This document shows positions 40,579-48,609 of a stretch of 64,000 nt of DNA, one piece after another (within the stretch, counting starts at the first letter, position 1; each line of letters begins with the position of its first letter). The position numbers were made by a program, and so were the translations under genes. Location of the stretch: positions 62,001 to 126,000 of the forward strand of contig JOAA01000035.1 of assembly GCA_000720375.1 (NCBI GenBank), read 5' to 3'. Below the pieces are notes generated by a model. It had not been told where the DNA came from. It did not search any database and saw nothing but the letters and a program-made list of their open reading frames with translations. The DNA is from Rhodococcus rhodnii. GTDB lineage: Bacteria; Actinomycetota; Actinomycetes; Mycobacteriales; Pseudonocardiaceae.

Positions 40579-41885
40579 GCGTCCCATGCGGCGCGTTGAG
40601 CGTCCTTGGGTGCGATCGCGATGCGGGACGGCGTGTCCCAGATCTTCGTCAACCGCGGCCAGTACTGTGCCCAGCCTGGATTTCCCGTGCGAGCGAAGGA
40701 CGTCCAGGCGCGTTGCATCTGCGTCGACAATTCCTTTGCCGCGCGCGGGTTCGCGTCATACGCCTGTTGGCCACCGGGAATTCCGGTGAAGCTCATGGTG
40801 CCGAAGACGAACGGCAATTCAGCGGTGTGCACGGCCGGGCCCCAATCGAATTGGTACACGTACGCCCGGCCCCACCGGAGTTGGGCTTCGGCCATCCGCG
40901 TCGCGGGTACGCGCATTGTCTGGTCGGTGAGCATGGCCAATGCCACGTTGGGCTCGTTGCGGTACGGCCGCGCGATTTGCTCGAGGTTGAGTTCACGAGG
41001 GAAGAATGCGCGGTACTGGTCGAGCGTGAGCTGCAGAACGGCCGGGTCGAACTGGGCGAAGTACTTCGCCTCGTCCCGGTTGGTGCCTATCAGGATGTCG
41101 ATACCGCGTGCGTTGCCTGCTGTGATCGCGTCGATCACGGGCCGTTTGACCAGCGTGCCGTCGATGTACGGTCTGAAGTAGACCGCTCCGGCCAGCGGGT
41201 TGCCGCCGACCAGCCTTTCTTGCAGCTGCAGGATTTCCAGGGTGGTCTTGCCGGTCAGATCCATTGGCGGTGGGGCGGCCGCGTGCACCATGTAGCCCGA
41301 TCCGCTTTGCAGGATCACCCGCCGGAACAGTCGCTGTGGATTGTCGGTGGCGAGCATGGCGCTGATCGAGAACGCGCCTTCGGACTCCCCGACCGCGGTG
41401 ACATTTCGTGGGTCGCCACCGAACGATTCGATGTGCCGCTGCACCCATTCCAGCGCGGCCATTTGATCACGCAGGAAGTTGTTGCCCGCGCCCAACAGGC
41501 CGAGGCGGTAGTTCACGGTCACGACCACCGTGCCATTCCGGGCGAGATTGGTTCCGTCGTAGCGGGGTTCGTTCGCGGTGCCGAACCTGGCCGCTCCGCC
41601 GTGAAAGAACACCATCACCGGGTGCTTACCGGTCCGTGGCGCCCAGACGTTGAGCTGAAGGCAGTCCTCATCCAGGTACACGGGCTTGTCGTCGGGATAT
41701 TCCTCGGAAATGGTGTCGCGGAACTGTGGGCAGACCTTGGCAGTGCCGGGCGTGAGGTTGTCCACGAGTTGCGGTGGCTGCTGCCGGGCGGCGGTGGCGT
41801 ACTGGATTCCGCGATGGACAGTGATCGGCTCCGGTACTGCCGGAATCGGGCTGAGCGCCAGTGCGATTGCGAGCAGAATCTTCAT
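40542..41885 (-). CDS. Secreted type-B carboxylesterase
   Basis: 447 residues. A signal peptide (MKILLAIALALSPIPAVPEP) starts the protein. The alpha/beta-hydrolase carries the type-B motifs: EDCLQLNVWAP, the oxyanion segment VFFHGGAARFG, the nucleophile GESEGA (S168), the acid in GTNRDEAKYF, and a C-terminal His in AVHTAELPFVFG. It hydrolyses carboxylic esters outside the cell; natural substrate unknown. The family norm is about 500 residues, so it is a slightly short member. ATG 41885 is a clear start. Confidence 0.92.
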   Translation of the reverse strand: MKILLAIALALSPIPAVPEPITVHRGIQYATAARQQPPQLVDNLTPGTAKVCPQFRDTISEEYPDDKPVYLDEDCLQLNVWAPRTGKHPVMVFFHGGAARFGTANEPRYDGTNLARNGTVVVTVNYRLGLLGAGNNFLRDQMAALEWVQRHIESFGGDPRNVTAVGESEGAFSISAMLATDNPQRLFRRVILQSGSGYMVHAAAPPPMDLTGKTTLEILQLQERLVGGNPLAGAVYFRPYIDGTLVKRPVIDAITAGNARGIDILIGTNRDEAKYFAQFDPAVLQLTLDQYRAFFPRELNLEQIARPYRNEPNVALAMLTDQTMRVPATRMAEAQLRWGRAYVYQFDWGPAVHTAELPFVFGTMSFTGIPGGQQAYDANPRAAKELSTQMQRAWTSFARTGNPGWAQYWPRLTKIWDTPSRIAIAPKDAQRAAWDAYDFAALRIASS

Positions 41886-41936
41886 GGACCCAGCTTCGGC
41901 AACCCGACGCGAAAGCGGATCGCCGACAGGAATGAA

Positions 41937-42593
41937 TCAGCCATGGCCCGCGATGACCAGTCCGGACTCGTAGGCGAACACCACGGCTTGCGCCCGGTCC
42001 CGCAGACCGAGCTTGCTCAGCAGGTTACTGACGTGCGTCTTCACCGTGTGCTCACTGACGTGCAGCGCGGCGGCTATCTCCACATTGGACAGGCCACGGG
42101 CCAGTTGGCGCAACGTGTCCCGCTCCCGATCGGTCAACTCTCCCAGCCGCTTGGTCAAAGCGGGCACGGCGTGGCCGCGTTGTGCGAGGTCGGCGATGAG
42201 ACGGCGGGTCACGCTCGGCGCCAGCAACGCGTCTCCGGCGGCGACCACGCGGATCGCGTCGGCCAGGTCGTCGCGACGGATGTCCTTGAGCAGGAACCCG
42301 CTCGCGCCCGCAGCCAGTGCCGCGTAGACGTACTCGTCCACGTCGAACATGGTCAGGACGATGACTTTGGCATCGGTCTCGGCACAGATCTTGGCTGTGG
42401 CGGCGACTCCGTCCACCGAAGGCATCCGGATGTCCATCAGCACGATGTCCGGCTGGAGTTCAGCGGCGAGCGCGATCGCCTCGGCGCCGTCCGCGGCTTC
42501 GCCGACGACTTGCATGTCCTGCTGCGCGTTGAGGATCATGGCGAAGCCGCCGCGGAACAGGTCCTGGTCGTCGACCACGAGGACGCGCAGCAT
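41937..42593 (-). CDS. NarL/FixJ-type response regulator
   Basis: 218 residues. Receiver domain with the acidic pair D8-D9, phospho-acceptor D54 (VLMDIRMPS), Thr and Lys in VIVLTMFD and GFLLKDI. A LuxR-type HTH follows at about 150-210 (LTDRERDTLRQLARGLSNVE, then SEHTVKTHVSNLL). ATG 42593 shares a base with the stop of the kinase gene, so the pair is co-translated. The target genes are unknown; nearby candidates are the esterase or the sigma pair at 43.6-45 kb. Confidence 0.95.
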   Translation of the reverse strand: MLRVLVVDDQDLFRGGFAMILNAQQDMQVVGEAADGAEAIALAAELQPDIVLMDIRMPSVDGVAATAKICAETDAKVIVLTMFDVDEYVYAALAAGASGFLLKDIRRDDLADAIRVVAAGDALLAPSVTRRLIADLAQRGHAVPALTKRLGELTDRERDTLRQLARGLSNVEIAAALHVSEHTVKTHVSNLLSKLGLRDRAQAVVFAYESGLVIAGHG

Positions 42594-43588
42594 CAGATCG
42601 GCAGGATCGCGTGCACGGTGAAGCCGACCCCGCCTGGTCCTGGCCCGGTTGTGAGGGTTCCGCCGCACGCCGCGACGCGCTCCCGCATGCCCAGCAGCCC
42701 GAAGCCCGGCCCGCCGAACGAGCCACGGCCGTCGTCGATCACGTCCACCCCCAATGTCCGGTCCTGCCACCGTAACCGGACCTGGATCCGGGATGCCGAC
42801 GCGTGCCGCATGGCGTTGGTCAAGGACTCCTGCACGATCCGGTACACCGTTATGTCCACTTCGGGCGACACGGGCCGCGGCTCGCCGAGGACTTCAAGCG
42901 ACGCGATCCCGGTCACCAGCTCCGGCACTTCAGCCACACCGGGCGACCGCAACGCGTGCACGACCTCACGAAGCTGTGCCACCGCGCCCCGGCCGGTCGA
43001 TGCGATCGCGTCAAAGGCGCCGATCGCTTTGTCCGGATCAGATCGGACTACCAGCGGCCCAGCTTCGGCCTGTACCACCATCATCCCGACGGAGTGCGTG
43101 ATGACGTCGTGCATCTCGCGCGCGATCCGCGTCCGTTCCCGCGCTGCGGCCTCCGCGGCCTGCGCACGCCGCGCGCGCGTGTTCGTACCCAGCGCAAACG
43201 CCGCCACATAGGCCACGGCCAAGTACCGCAACGTGTTCAGGTCGTCGTCGCCCGGAATGACCAGCGAAACCGTCACGCCAACCGCCGTGACCACAACACA
43301 GACCAGCCGCCAGAACGATGAACTCGACGCGGCGATCACGTAGATCGCGACCAACGGCCCAGCTGGAATCAGCGGCGCCACAAAGAAAGCGGCCAGGACG
43401 GTCGTGGCGAGGCCGACGATCAGCCCGACCAGCAGCGGTTTGCGGAAGACCCAGTAGACCGGCGCGGACGCCAGCACCGCGAGCAGGATCGCTTCCCAGC
43501 CTGCCATGGCCGCGACCGGCCCCACGGTCGCGGCCACAACAGCAAATGTCAGAGCCAGGCGCACGCTCGCCAGTATGTCGCCGATCAA
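42593..43588 (-). CDS. Histidine kinase (HisKA_3 type), partner of the adjacent regulator
   Basis: 331 residues. About five N-terminal membrane helices with almost no extracellular loop, then a HisKA_3 dimerisation domain with H160 in RIAREMHDVITHSV and an HATPase domain (QESLTNAMRHASAS, DDGRGSFGGPGFGLLGMRERV). With so little exposed sequence it is likely to sense a membrane or intracellular signal. The start could be TTG 43588 or GTG 43564. It is followed directly by its response regulator. Confidence 0.94.
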   Translation of the reverse strand: MIGDILASVRLALTFAVVAATVGPVAAMAGWEAILLAVLASAPVYWVFRKPLLVGLIVGLATTVLAAFFVAPLIPAGPLVAIYVIAASSSSFWRLVCVVVTAVGVTVSLVIPGDDDLNTLRYLAVAYVAAFALGTNTRARRAQAAEAAARERTRIAREMHDVITHSVGMMVVQAEAGPLVVRSDPDKAIGAFDAIASTGRGAVAQLREVVHALRSPGVAEVPELVTGIASLEVLGEPRPVSPEVDITVYRIVQESLTNAMRHASASRIQVRLRWQDRTLGVDVIDDGRGSFGGPGFGLLGMRERVAACGGTLTTGPGPGGVGFTVHAILPI

Positions 43589-43620
43589 CCGGGTGCGCCT
43601 CGCTCGTACGGACTAGCCGG

Positions 43621-44541
43621 TCATCCCCCGGTCAAGCCTTCGCCCAGCTCAGAAAGCTGGTACTCGGTCAACGGCAGGCTCTTGCGGCCCGGCCCCATCT
43701 TGATCTTGACGCTGGTGTCCGCGGCGACGTCCTTTTCACCCCAGCTCTGCACGTGGATCCGGTAGGTCGTGCGGTCGGGCAGGTACACCGACAACGCCTG
43801 CGTCACGTCGCCGAACGCATGTGTCCGCTCGTCGTAGGTCGGCCGGATCTGGTAGATCTGCGCGATCGAGCCGTCCGGTTTGACGATCCGCTTCGGCGGC
43901 TGGCAGTTGTTCTCGTTGAACGCCTCCGCGTTGGCGGTGATCAGCGGCTCGACCGGAGACAGCTCCGGCCAGATCCGGATGCTGCCTGTCCCGTTGCCAT
44001 CCGTGATGTCCACTGTGTACTCAGGACTGTCCGCGGCGTTGGCCCTGGCCTTCAACTCGCCGACGGTCGCAGGCGCGGCCACCTTGCGCAGCACCGCCAT
44101 CAGCCGCCCCGCGGTGGCACCAGGCATCTGGATCGGAACGGGATCCGGGTCGCCGGGCATCATGGTCGGGCTGCAGCGCGGCAACCCGGTCGGCGGCACG
44201 TCGGGCAGCGGCGGCGCATCCGCCCGTGGTGTCCAGGTGGAGATCGGCGACTCGGCGGGCATGTCGGCCCGGCTCCAGCCCGCAGGCTGGTGCAGCACGG
44301 GCGGCATCTCGCTGGTCTTGGCGGGTTCGTTCACGTGCGCGTTCTTGCCGCCGAAGGTCATCGCCACCACGCCGATACCGGCGACGACCGCCACCGCCGC
44401 CGCGACCGACCCCGCTTGGCGGAACCGTCGCCGTCGCAGGCCACGCGGCATGATGTCGGACAACTCGGTTCTCGCTGCCGGCGCGGGCCCGTTGATCTCC
44501 TCTCGCAGCGCCTCGCGCAGCTGCTGTTCGTCCCACATCAT
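43621..44541 (-). CDS. Membrane-anchored protein, probable partner of the adjacent SigE-family sigma factor
   Basis: 306 residues. The N-terminal cytoplasmic segment (MWDEQQLREALREEINGPAP) is followed by one helix (AGSVAAAVAVVAGIGVVAMTF) and an extracellular part of about 240 residues, Pro-rich at first and then a beta-rich domain. It resembles CU044_5270-type proteins that are co-encoded with SigE-family sigma factors. ATG 44541 overlaps the sigma stop as ATGA, which sets the start over GTG 44547. An anti-sigma or membrane-sensor role is an inference from the gene pair. Confidence 0.8.
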   Translation of the reverse strand: MMWDEQQLREALREEINGPAPAARTELSDIMPRGLRRRRFRQAGSVAAAVAVVAGIGVVAMTFGGKNAHVNEPAKTSEMPPVLHQPAGWSRADMPAESPISTWTPRADAPPLPDVPPTGLPRCSPTMMPGDPDPVPIQMPGATAGRLMAVLRKVAAPATVGELKARANAADSPEYTVDITDGNGTGSIRIWPELSPVEPLITANAEAFNENNCQPPKRIVKPDGSIAQIYQIRPTYDERTHAFGDVTQALSVYLPDRTTYRIHVQSWGEKDVAADTSVKIKMGPGRKSLPLTEYQLSELGEGLTGG

Positions 44542-45041
44542 GCACACCTCGAAGCTGCCGTGACCTGCTCGTACGCCTCGCGCAGTGTTTTCAGGCCGCG
44601 AGCGGTCTGGCTTTTGACCGTGCCCGTCGAGCAGCGCAGCGTCTCGGCCACCTGCTCGATCGAGAGGTCCTGGACAATCCGCAGTACGAGTACCGCCCGT
44701 TGTTTCGGCGGCACCTTCTGCAATGCGGCGATGAGACTTGGCCGGTACTCAGCCGCGTGGTAGTCGTCGACAGTGAGCTGTTCCGGGATTTCCGCGACCA
44801 ATTGCTCACGCTTGCGGCCACGGCGACGGCTGTCGAGGAACAACCGGGTCAGCACGGTTCGCAAGTACGCGTCCGGGTTGGTGTGGATCACCCGTGGCCA
44901 GTGCGAATACAGCCGCACGAAACCGTGCTGCGCGAGTTCCTCGGCTTCGACCCAGTCAGCGCACAACGCGTACGCGGTGCGCCTGGCGTAGTCGAAGCGC
45001 GCCGAGAAATACTCGGCAAACTCCTTGTCGAATCGTGCCAC
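44538..45041 (-). CDS. SigE-family ECF RNA polymerase sigma factor
   Basis: 167 residues, second of this type in the window. Region 2 lies in RRTAYALCADWVEAEELAQH and YLRTVLTRLFLDSRRR; region 4 in VPPKQRAVLVLRIVQDLSIEQVAETL and GTVKSQTARGLKTLREAYEQ. The start codon is GTG 45041. It is coupled through a 4-bp overlap to a single-pass membrane protein, the same arrangement as at 26.5-27.9 kb, so the two loci are probably paralogous sensor modules. Confidence 0.93.
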   Translation of the reverse strand: MARFDKEFAEYFSARFDYARRTAYALCADWVEAEELAQHGFVRLYSHWPRVIHTNPDAYLRTVLTRLFLDSRRRGRKREQLVAEIPEQLTVDDYHAAEYRPSLIAALQKVPPKQRAVLVLRIVQDLSIEQVAETLRCSTGTVKSQTARGLKTLREAYEQVTAASRCA

Positions 45042-45076
45042 GGGTAGCTAACGCCCACGCGAAACGGCGGGTTGCA

Positions 45077-46009
45077 TCAGCGCGACGAGCCAAAAGCACG
45101 GGTTGCCCGCAGCGGGGGTGTCGGGGCGTCGGTCACCTTGACCACGCGCATCGGCCGCAACGTCGCCGTGTCGATGGGCGCGAGCAGCTTCACGAGCCGA
45201 CGGATCAGCAGGATCGTGAGCACGGCCAACGCGGCGCCGAGCAGGTCCGTGAGCGCGGCCAGCCAGACGCCGTCGGCGTGGGCTTGGACGCTGTCGCGGA
45301 AGCGCCAGGCAATCGTGATCGCCATCAGCAGGCCGTCGGCGATCCAGACGGCCCACCACCACTTGACCAGCTTGCCCGGCTTCGGGCGGTCCTTCGCGTC
45401 GCCGCGTTGGGCGGCGTGCTCGAGCTCGGCGAACACCGACCCGGCGACCGCGAGGTTGATGCCGGGGATCAGCATGCCCCAGAGGAACTGTTTGTTCGTC
45501 CGGGCCGGTTGGTAGCCCGACACCTCGGTCGCTGCCAGCCTGGCCACGTACAACCACCAGATCGTCAGCCCGACCGAGATCAGGCCGACGGCCAGCGCCA
45601 GTATCGCTCCGGTGTAGACGAACGTGTCCGAAGCGGACACCACCCCGCTGCTCAGCGCGCCAAAACGGCTTTGCAGCAACAACACGTACCGCCAGAACTC
45701 GGCAGCGGCCGCGGCCACGGCCAACCCGGCGAGCAGCCAGAGCATCGCCGTCGTGTGCTTGGCGATGGCCCGGACCCGGTCGACCGCGGCGGGCGTCTCC
45801 GGGCGCGCACCAGGAACCGACGTCGGCCAGCGCCACGCCAAGCTGGGGAATCCCCATCTCGGTGGCGTGGGATACGCGGGCGGCCCGGTGTACGGACGCC
45901 TCCGCTGCCGGTAGCCGCCCGGGCCGCGCTGGTACGCCCCGGGTGGCGCGGTCGCCACCCAGCGGACTGGCTGCTGCACGGGCGGTCTGCCCTGGTAGTA
46001 CGGGTGCAC
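45077..46009 (-). CDS. DUF4328 membrane protein
   Basis: 310 residues. A Pro/Gly/Tyr/Arg-rich N-terminal 70 residues (PYYQGRPPVQQPVRW, RGPGGYRQRRRPY) leads into about six helices. The first conserved pair is TTAMLWLLAGLAVAAAAAEFW and YTGAILALAVGLISVGLTIW, and the ARTNKQFLWGMLIPGINL segment is characteristic of DUF4328. The function is unknown. GTG 46009 lies two bases after the rhodanese stop, which sets the start; the frame continues upstream to 46072 inside the rhodanese gene. Confidence 0.85.
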   Translation of the reverse strand: MHPYYQGRPPVQQPVRWVATAPPGAYQRGPGGYRQRRRPYTGPPAYPTPPRWGFPSLAWRWPTSVPGARPETPAAVDRVRAIAKHTTAMLWLLAGLAVAAAAAEFWRYVLLLQSRFGALSSGVVSASDTFVYTGAILALAVGLISVGLTIWWLYVARLAATEVSGYQPARTNKQFLWGMLIPGINLAVAGSVFAELEHAAQRGDAKDRPKPGKLVKWWWAVWIADGLLMAITIAWRFRDSVQAHADGVWLAALTDLLGAALAVLTILLIRRLVKLLAPIDTATLRPMRVVKVTDAPTPPLRATRAFGSSR

Positions 46010-46011
46010 GC

Positions 46012-46344
46012 TCAGATGACCTGCGGTTGGGCCTGCGACTCGCTGACCATGTTCTTGCCTGCGGCCTGCCACGACTGCATGCCGCCGTCGACGTTGGTGG
46101 CGTCCCAGCCGTTGCCGTTCAGGTACGCGGCGACCCGCGCGGACCGGCCGCCACTGCGGCAGATCACGTACACGTCCTTGTCGCCCGGCAACTCACCGAG
46201 CCGCTCGACCAGCTCACCCATCGGGATGTGCAGCGCTTCCGGGGCGTGACCGGCGTCCCATTCGTCCTGCTCACGTACGTCGAGCAGGGTCACGTCGGCC
46301 GGCACGTCTTGCACCGTCACGGACGGCACGTTGGGCATAGTCAC
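46012..46344 (-). CDS. Rhodanese domain protein
   Basis: 110 residues, a single rhodanese domain. The active-site loop is CRSGGRS (C62), preceded by LLDVREQDEWDAGHAPEALH. It can transfer sulfur from a persulfide on the Cys; single-domain versions often serve sulfur delivery or detoxification. It is followed closely by DUF4328 on the same strand. The gap to actP (46345-46380) is short, so it may share that transcript. Confidence 0.93.
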   Translation of the reverse strand: MTMPNVPSVTVQDVPADVTLLDVREQDEWDAGHAPEALHIPMGELVERLGELPGDKDVYVICRSGGRSARVAAYLNGNGWDATNVDGGMQSWQAAGKNMVSESQAQPQVI

Positions 46345-46380
46345 GCCCCGAATGCTGCCACGATCGGCGTGGGCCCGCCG

Positions 46381-47979
46381 TTAATGCTGGATGGCCTTTT
46401 CGGCACCCACGCCGGTGAGGGCTCGGACCTCCATCTCGGCGTACTTGGCGTCGTTGCGTTCCTTGGACAGGACCGTGCCGAGCCAGCCGAGGAAGAACGA
46501 GACCGGGATGGACACGATTCCGGGGTTGGCCAGCGGGAACAGGTCGAAGTCGGCGTCCGGGAACATCGCCGTGGCGTTGCCGGACACGGCAGGCGAGAAC
46601 ACGATCAGCAGGATGCACACGGCCAGGCCGCCGTAGATGCTCCACAGCGCACCCGAGGTGTTGAACCGCTTCCAGAACAGCGAGTACAAGATCGTCGGCA
46701 GGTTGGCGGACGCGGCGACCGCGAACGCCAGCGCGACGAGGAACGCGATGTTCTGGCCGTTGGCCACGATGCCGCCGACGATCGCCACGGCACCGATCAC
46801 CAGAGCGGTGATCCGGGCGACGCGGACCTCCTGGTCCTTGTCGTCCACCTCGCCTTTCTTGATCACGTTGGCGTACACGTCATGCGCGAACGACGCCGAC
46901 GCCGTGATCGTCAACCCGGCGACCACCGCCAGGATCGTCGCGAACGCGACGGCCGCGATGAACCCGAGCAGCACCGGCCCACCCAGCACTTGGGCGAGCA
47001 GCGGCGCGGCGGAGTTGGCCTTGCCGGGCGCCGCGTTGATCGCCTCCGGCCCGACCAGCGCACCCGCGCCGTAGCCGAGGACCAGGGTGAACAGGTAGAA
47101 GATGCCGATCAGCCAGATCGCCCACACCACGGACCGCCGCGCCTCTTTGGCCGTCGGCACGGTGTAGAACCGCATCAGGATGTGCGGCAGACCTGCCGTT
47201 CCGAGCACCAGCGCCAAGGCCAGCGAGACGAAGTCGAGCTGGGTCAGGCCGGTCTTGCCGTACTGCTTGCCCGGGTCGAGCACGGCCGCGCCGCCCTTGT
47301 CCACGGCACCGCCGAGCATGGCCGACAGGTTGAAGCCGAACCTGGCCAGCACCCAGACCGTGATGCCCGCCGCGCCGACGATCAGCAACGCGGCTTTGAT
47401 GATCTGCACCCACGTGGTGCCCTTCATGCCGCCGACCAGCACGTACACGATCATGATCACGCCGACGACCGCGATCACGGCGGCCTGGCCGACCGGGTTG
47501 TTGATGCCCAGCAGCAACGCCACCAGGCCACCGGCACCGGCCATCTGCGCGAGCAGGTAGAAGAAGCTCACCGCCAGTGTGGACACGGCAGCGGCCGCAC
47601 GGACCGGGCGCTGCCGCATCCGGAACGCCAGCACGTCGCCCATCGTGTATTTGCCGGTATTCCTGAGCAGTTCCGCGACCAGCAGCAAAGCCACCAGCCA
47701 GGCCACCAGGAAGCCAATGGAATAAAGGAATCCGTCGTACCCGTTCAACGCGATCGCACCGGCGATACCGAGGAACGACGCGGCCGACAGGTAGTCGCCG
47801 GAAATGGCGATTCCGTTCTGCGGCCCGGTGAACGCGCGGCCCGCGGCGTAGTAGTCGGCCGCGGTGCGGGTGTTCTTGCTCGCCCGGAACACCACCACCA
47901 AAGTGATCACCACGAACGCGGCGAAGATCGAAATGTTCAGCGCCGGGCTCGAGCCCTCGACGGCTTGGGCGAGCGTCAC
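46381..47979 (-). CDS. actP: Cation/acetate symporter (SSS family)
   Basis: 532 residues, about 13 membrane helices. Sodium/solute symporter motifs include AISGDYLSAASFLGIAGAIAL, YTMGDVLAFRMRQRPVRAAA and LPHILMRFYTVPTAKEARRSV; the sequence follows ActP of E. coli and MctC-like monocarboxylate carriers of actinobacteria. It takes up acetate or other short monocarboxylates such as propionate or pyruvate. The start overlaps the DUF485 stop by four bases, the same yjcH-actP arrangement as in proteobacteria. It forms the first symporter unit of the monocarboxylate block. Confidence 0.93.
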   Translation of the reverse strand: MTLAQAVEGSSPALNISIFAAFVVITLVVVFRASKNTRTAADYYAAGRAFTGPQNGIAISGDYLSAASFLGIAGAIALNGYDGFLYSIGFLVAWLVALLLVAELLRNTGKYTMGDVLAFRMRQRPVRAAAAVSTLAVSFFYLLAQMAGAGGLVALLLGINNPVGQAAVIAVVGVIMIVYVLVGGMKGTTWVQIIKAALLIVGAAGITVWVLARFGFNLSAMLGGAVDKGGAAVLDPGKQYGKTGLTQLDFVSLALALVLGTAGLPHILMRFYTVPTAKEARRSVVWAIWLIGIFYLFTLVLGYGAGALVGPEAINAAPGKANSAAPLLAQVLGGPVLLGFIAAVAFATILAVVAGLTITASASFAHDVYANVIKKGEVDDKDQEVRVARITALVIGAVAIVGGIVANGQNIAFLVALAFAVAASANLPTILYSLFWKRFNTSGALWSIYGGLAVCILLIVFSPAVSGNATAMFPDADFDLFPLANPGIVSIPVSFFLGWLGTVLSKERNDAKYAEMEVRALTGVGAEKAIQH

Positions 47980-48329
47980 TTGTCCGCTCCTTCGATCTCC
48001 TCACGGATCTTCTCGGCCTGCGGGTCGAGGTGCCGGTTGGCGTACCGCACGTACAGCATGGTGATCACGAAAGTCGAAACGAACTGCAGAATCCCCAGCA
48101 CCAACGCCACGTTGATGTTGCCGAACAGGCGCGTGGACATGAAGCCGTGCGCGTAGTCGGCGAGCAGCACGTACACCAGGTACCAGACCAGGAAAAGCCC
48201 GGTCATCGGGAAAATGAAGCGGCGCAGGCGGCGCCGCAGTTCCGCGAAATCCGCGGAATCTTGAACTTCACGCCACTTCGCCGCGTCCGGCGGCAGCTCT
48301 TCGGTCCCTGTTCGCTCTCCTGCGCTCAC
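47976..48329 (-). CDS. DUF485 membrane protein (YjcH-like)
   Basis: 117 residues with two membrane helices: IFPMTGLFLVWYLVYVLLADY and NINVALVLGILQFVSTFVITM. The N-terminal DFAELRRRLRRF and the C-terminal RYANRHLDPQAEKIREEIEG are typical for DUF485 proteins that accompany ActP. They probably assist the symporter; the mechanism is not known. Upstream, 48330-48609 (280 bp) is non-coding, AT-richer at 48480-48600, and should hold the promoter of this pair; I could not find a convincing -35/-10. Confidence 0.9.
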   Translation of the reverse strand: MSAGERTGTEELPPDAAKWREVQDSADFAELRRRLRRFIFPMTGLFLVWYLVYVLLADYAHGFMSTRLFGNINVALVLGILQFVSTFVITMLYVRYANRHLDPQAEKIREEIEGADK

Positions 48330-48609
48330 TTGACCCTCCCGCTATGCCACTGATGGTTCGGGCACTGGTCGGACGTTAGGTACAAGCTGACCTTCCCGTA
48401 AGACGCCGTTCGGGCGCTGTCGCTCAGCCTGTTCGGCGATGCGGTGAACGGTCATTATCGTCCGGCGAGGTGCCGCCACACTCCTTTCATGATCGCTATC
48501 GCACAAAAGAAGGAATATGGCGTACCCACATCGAGGGACAGTTAAACCGTCAGTAGAAATATTCGGTCCGAAAAGGACACAATTCCGTCAACTCAGAGCT
48601 GTATCGGGT

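Noticed and set aside
44894..48156. Long plus-strand frames (451 and 764 codons) opposite sigma, DUF4328 and actP genes
   Set aside because: Arg/His/Asp-rich antisense translations of well-recognised minus-strand genes.
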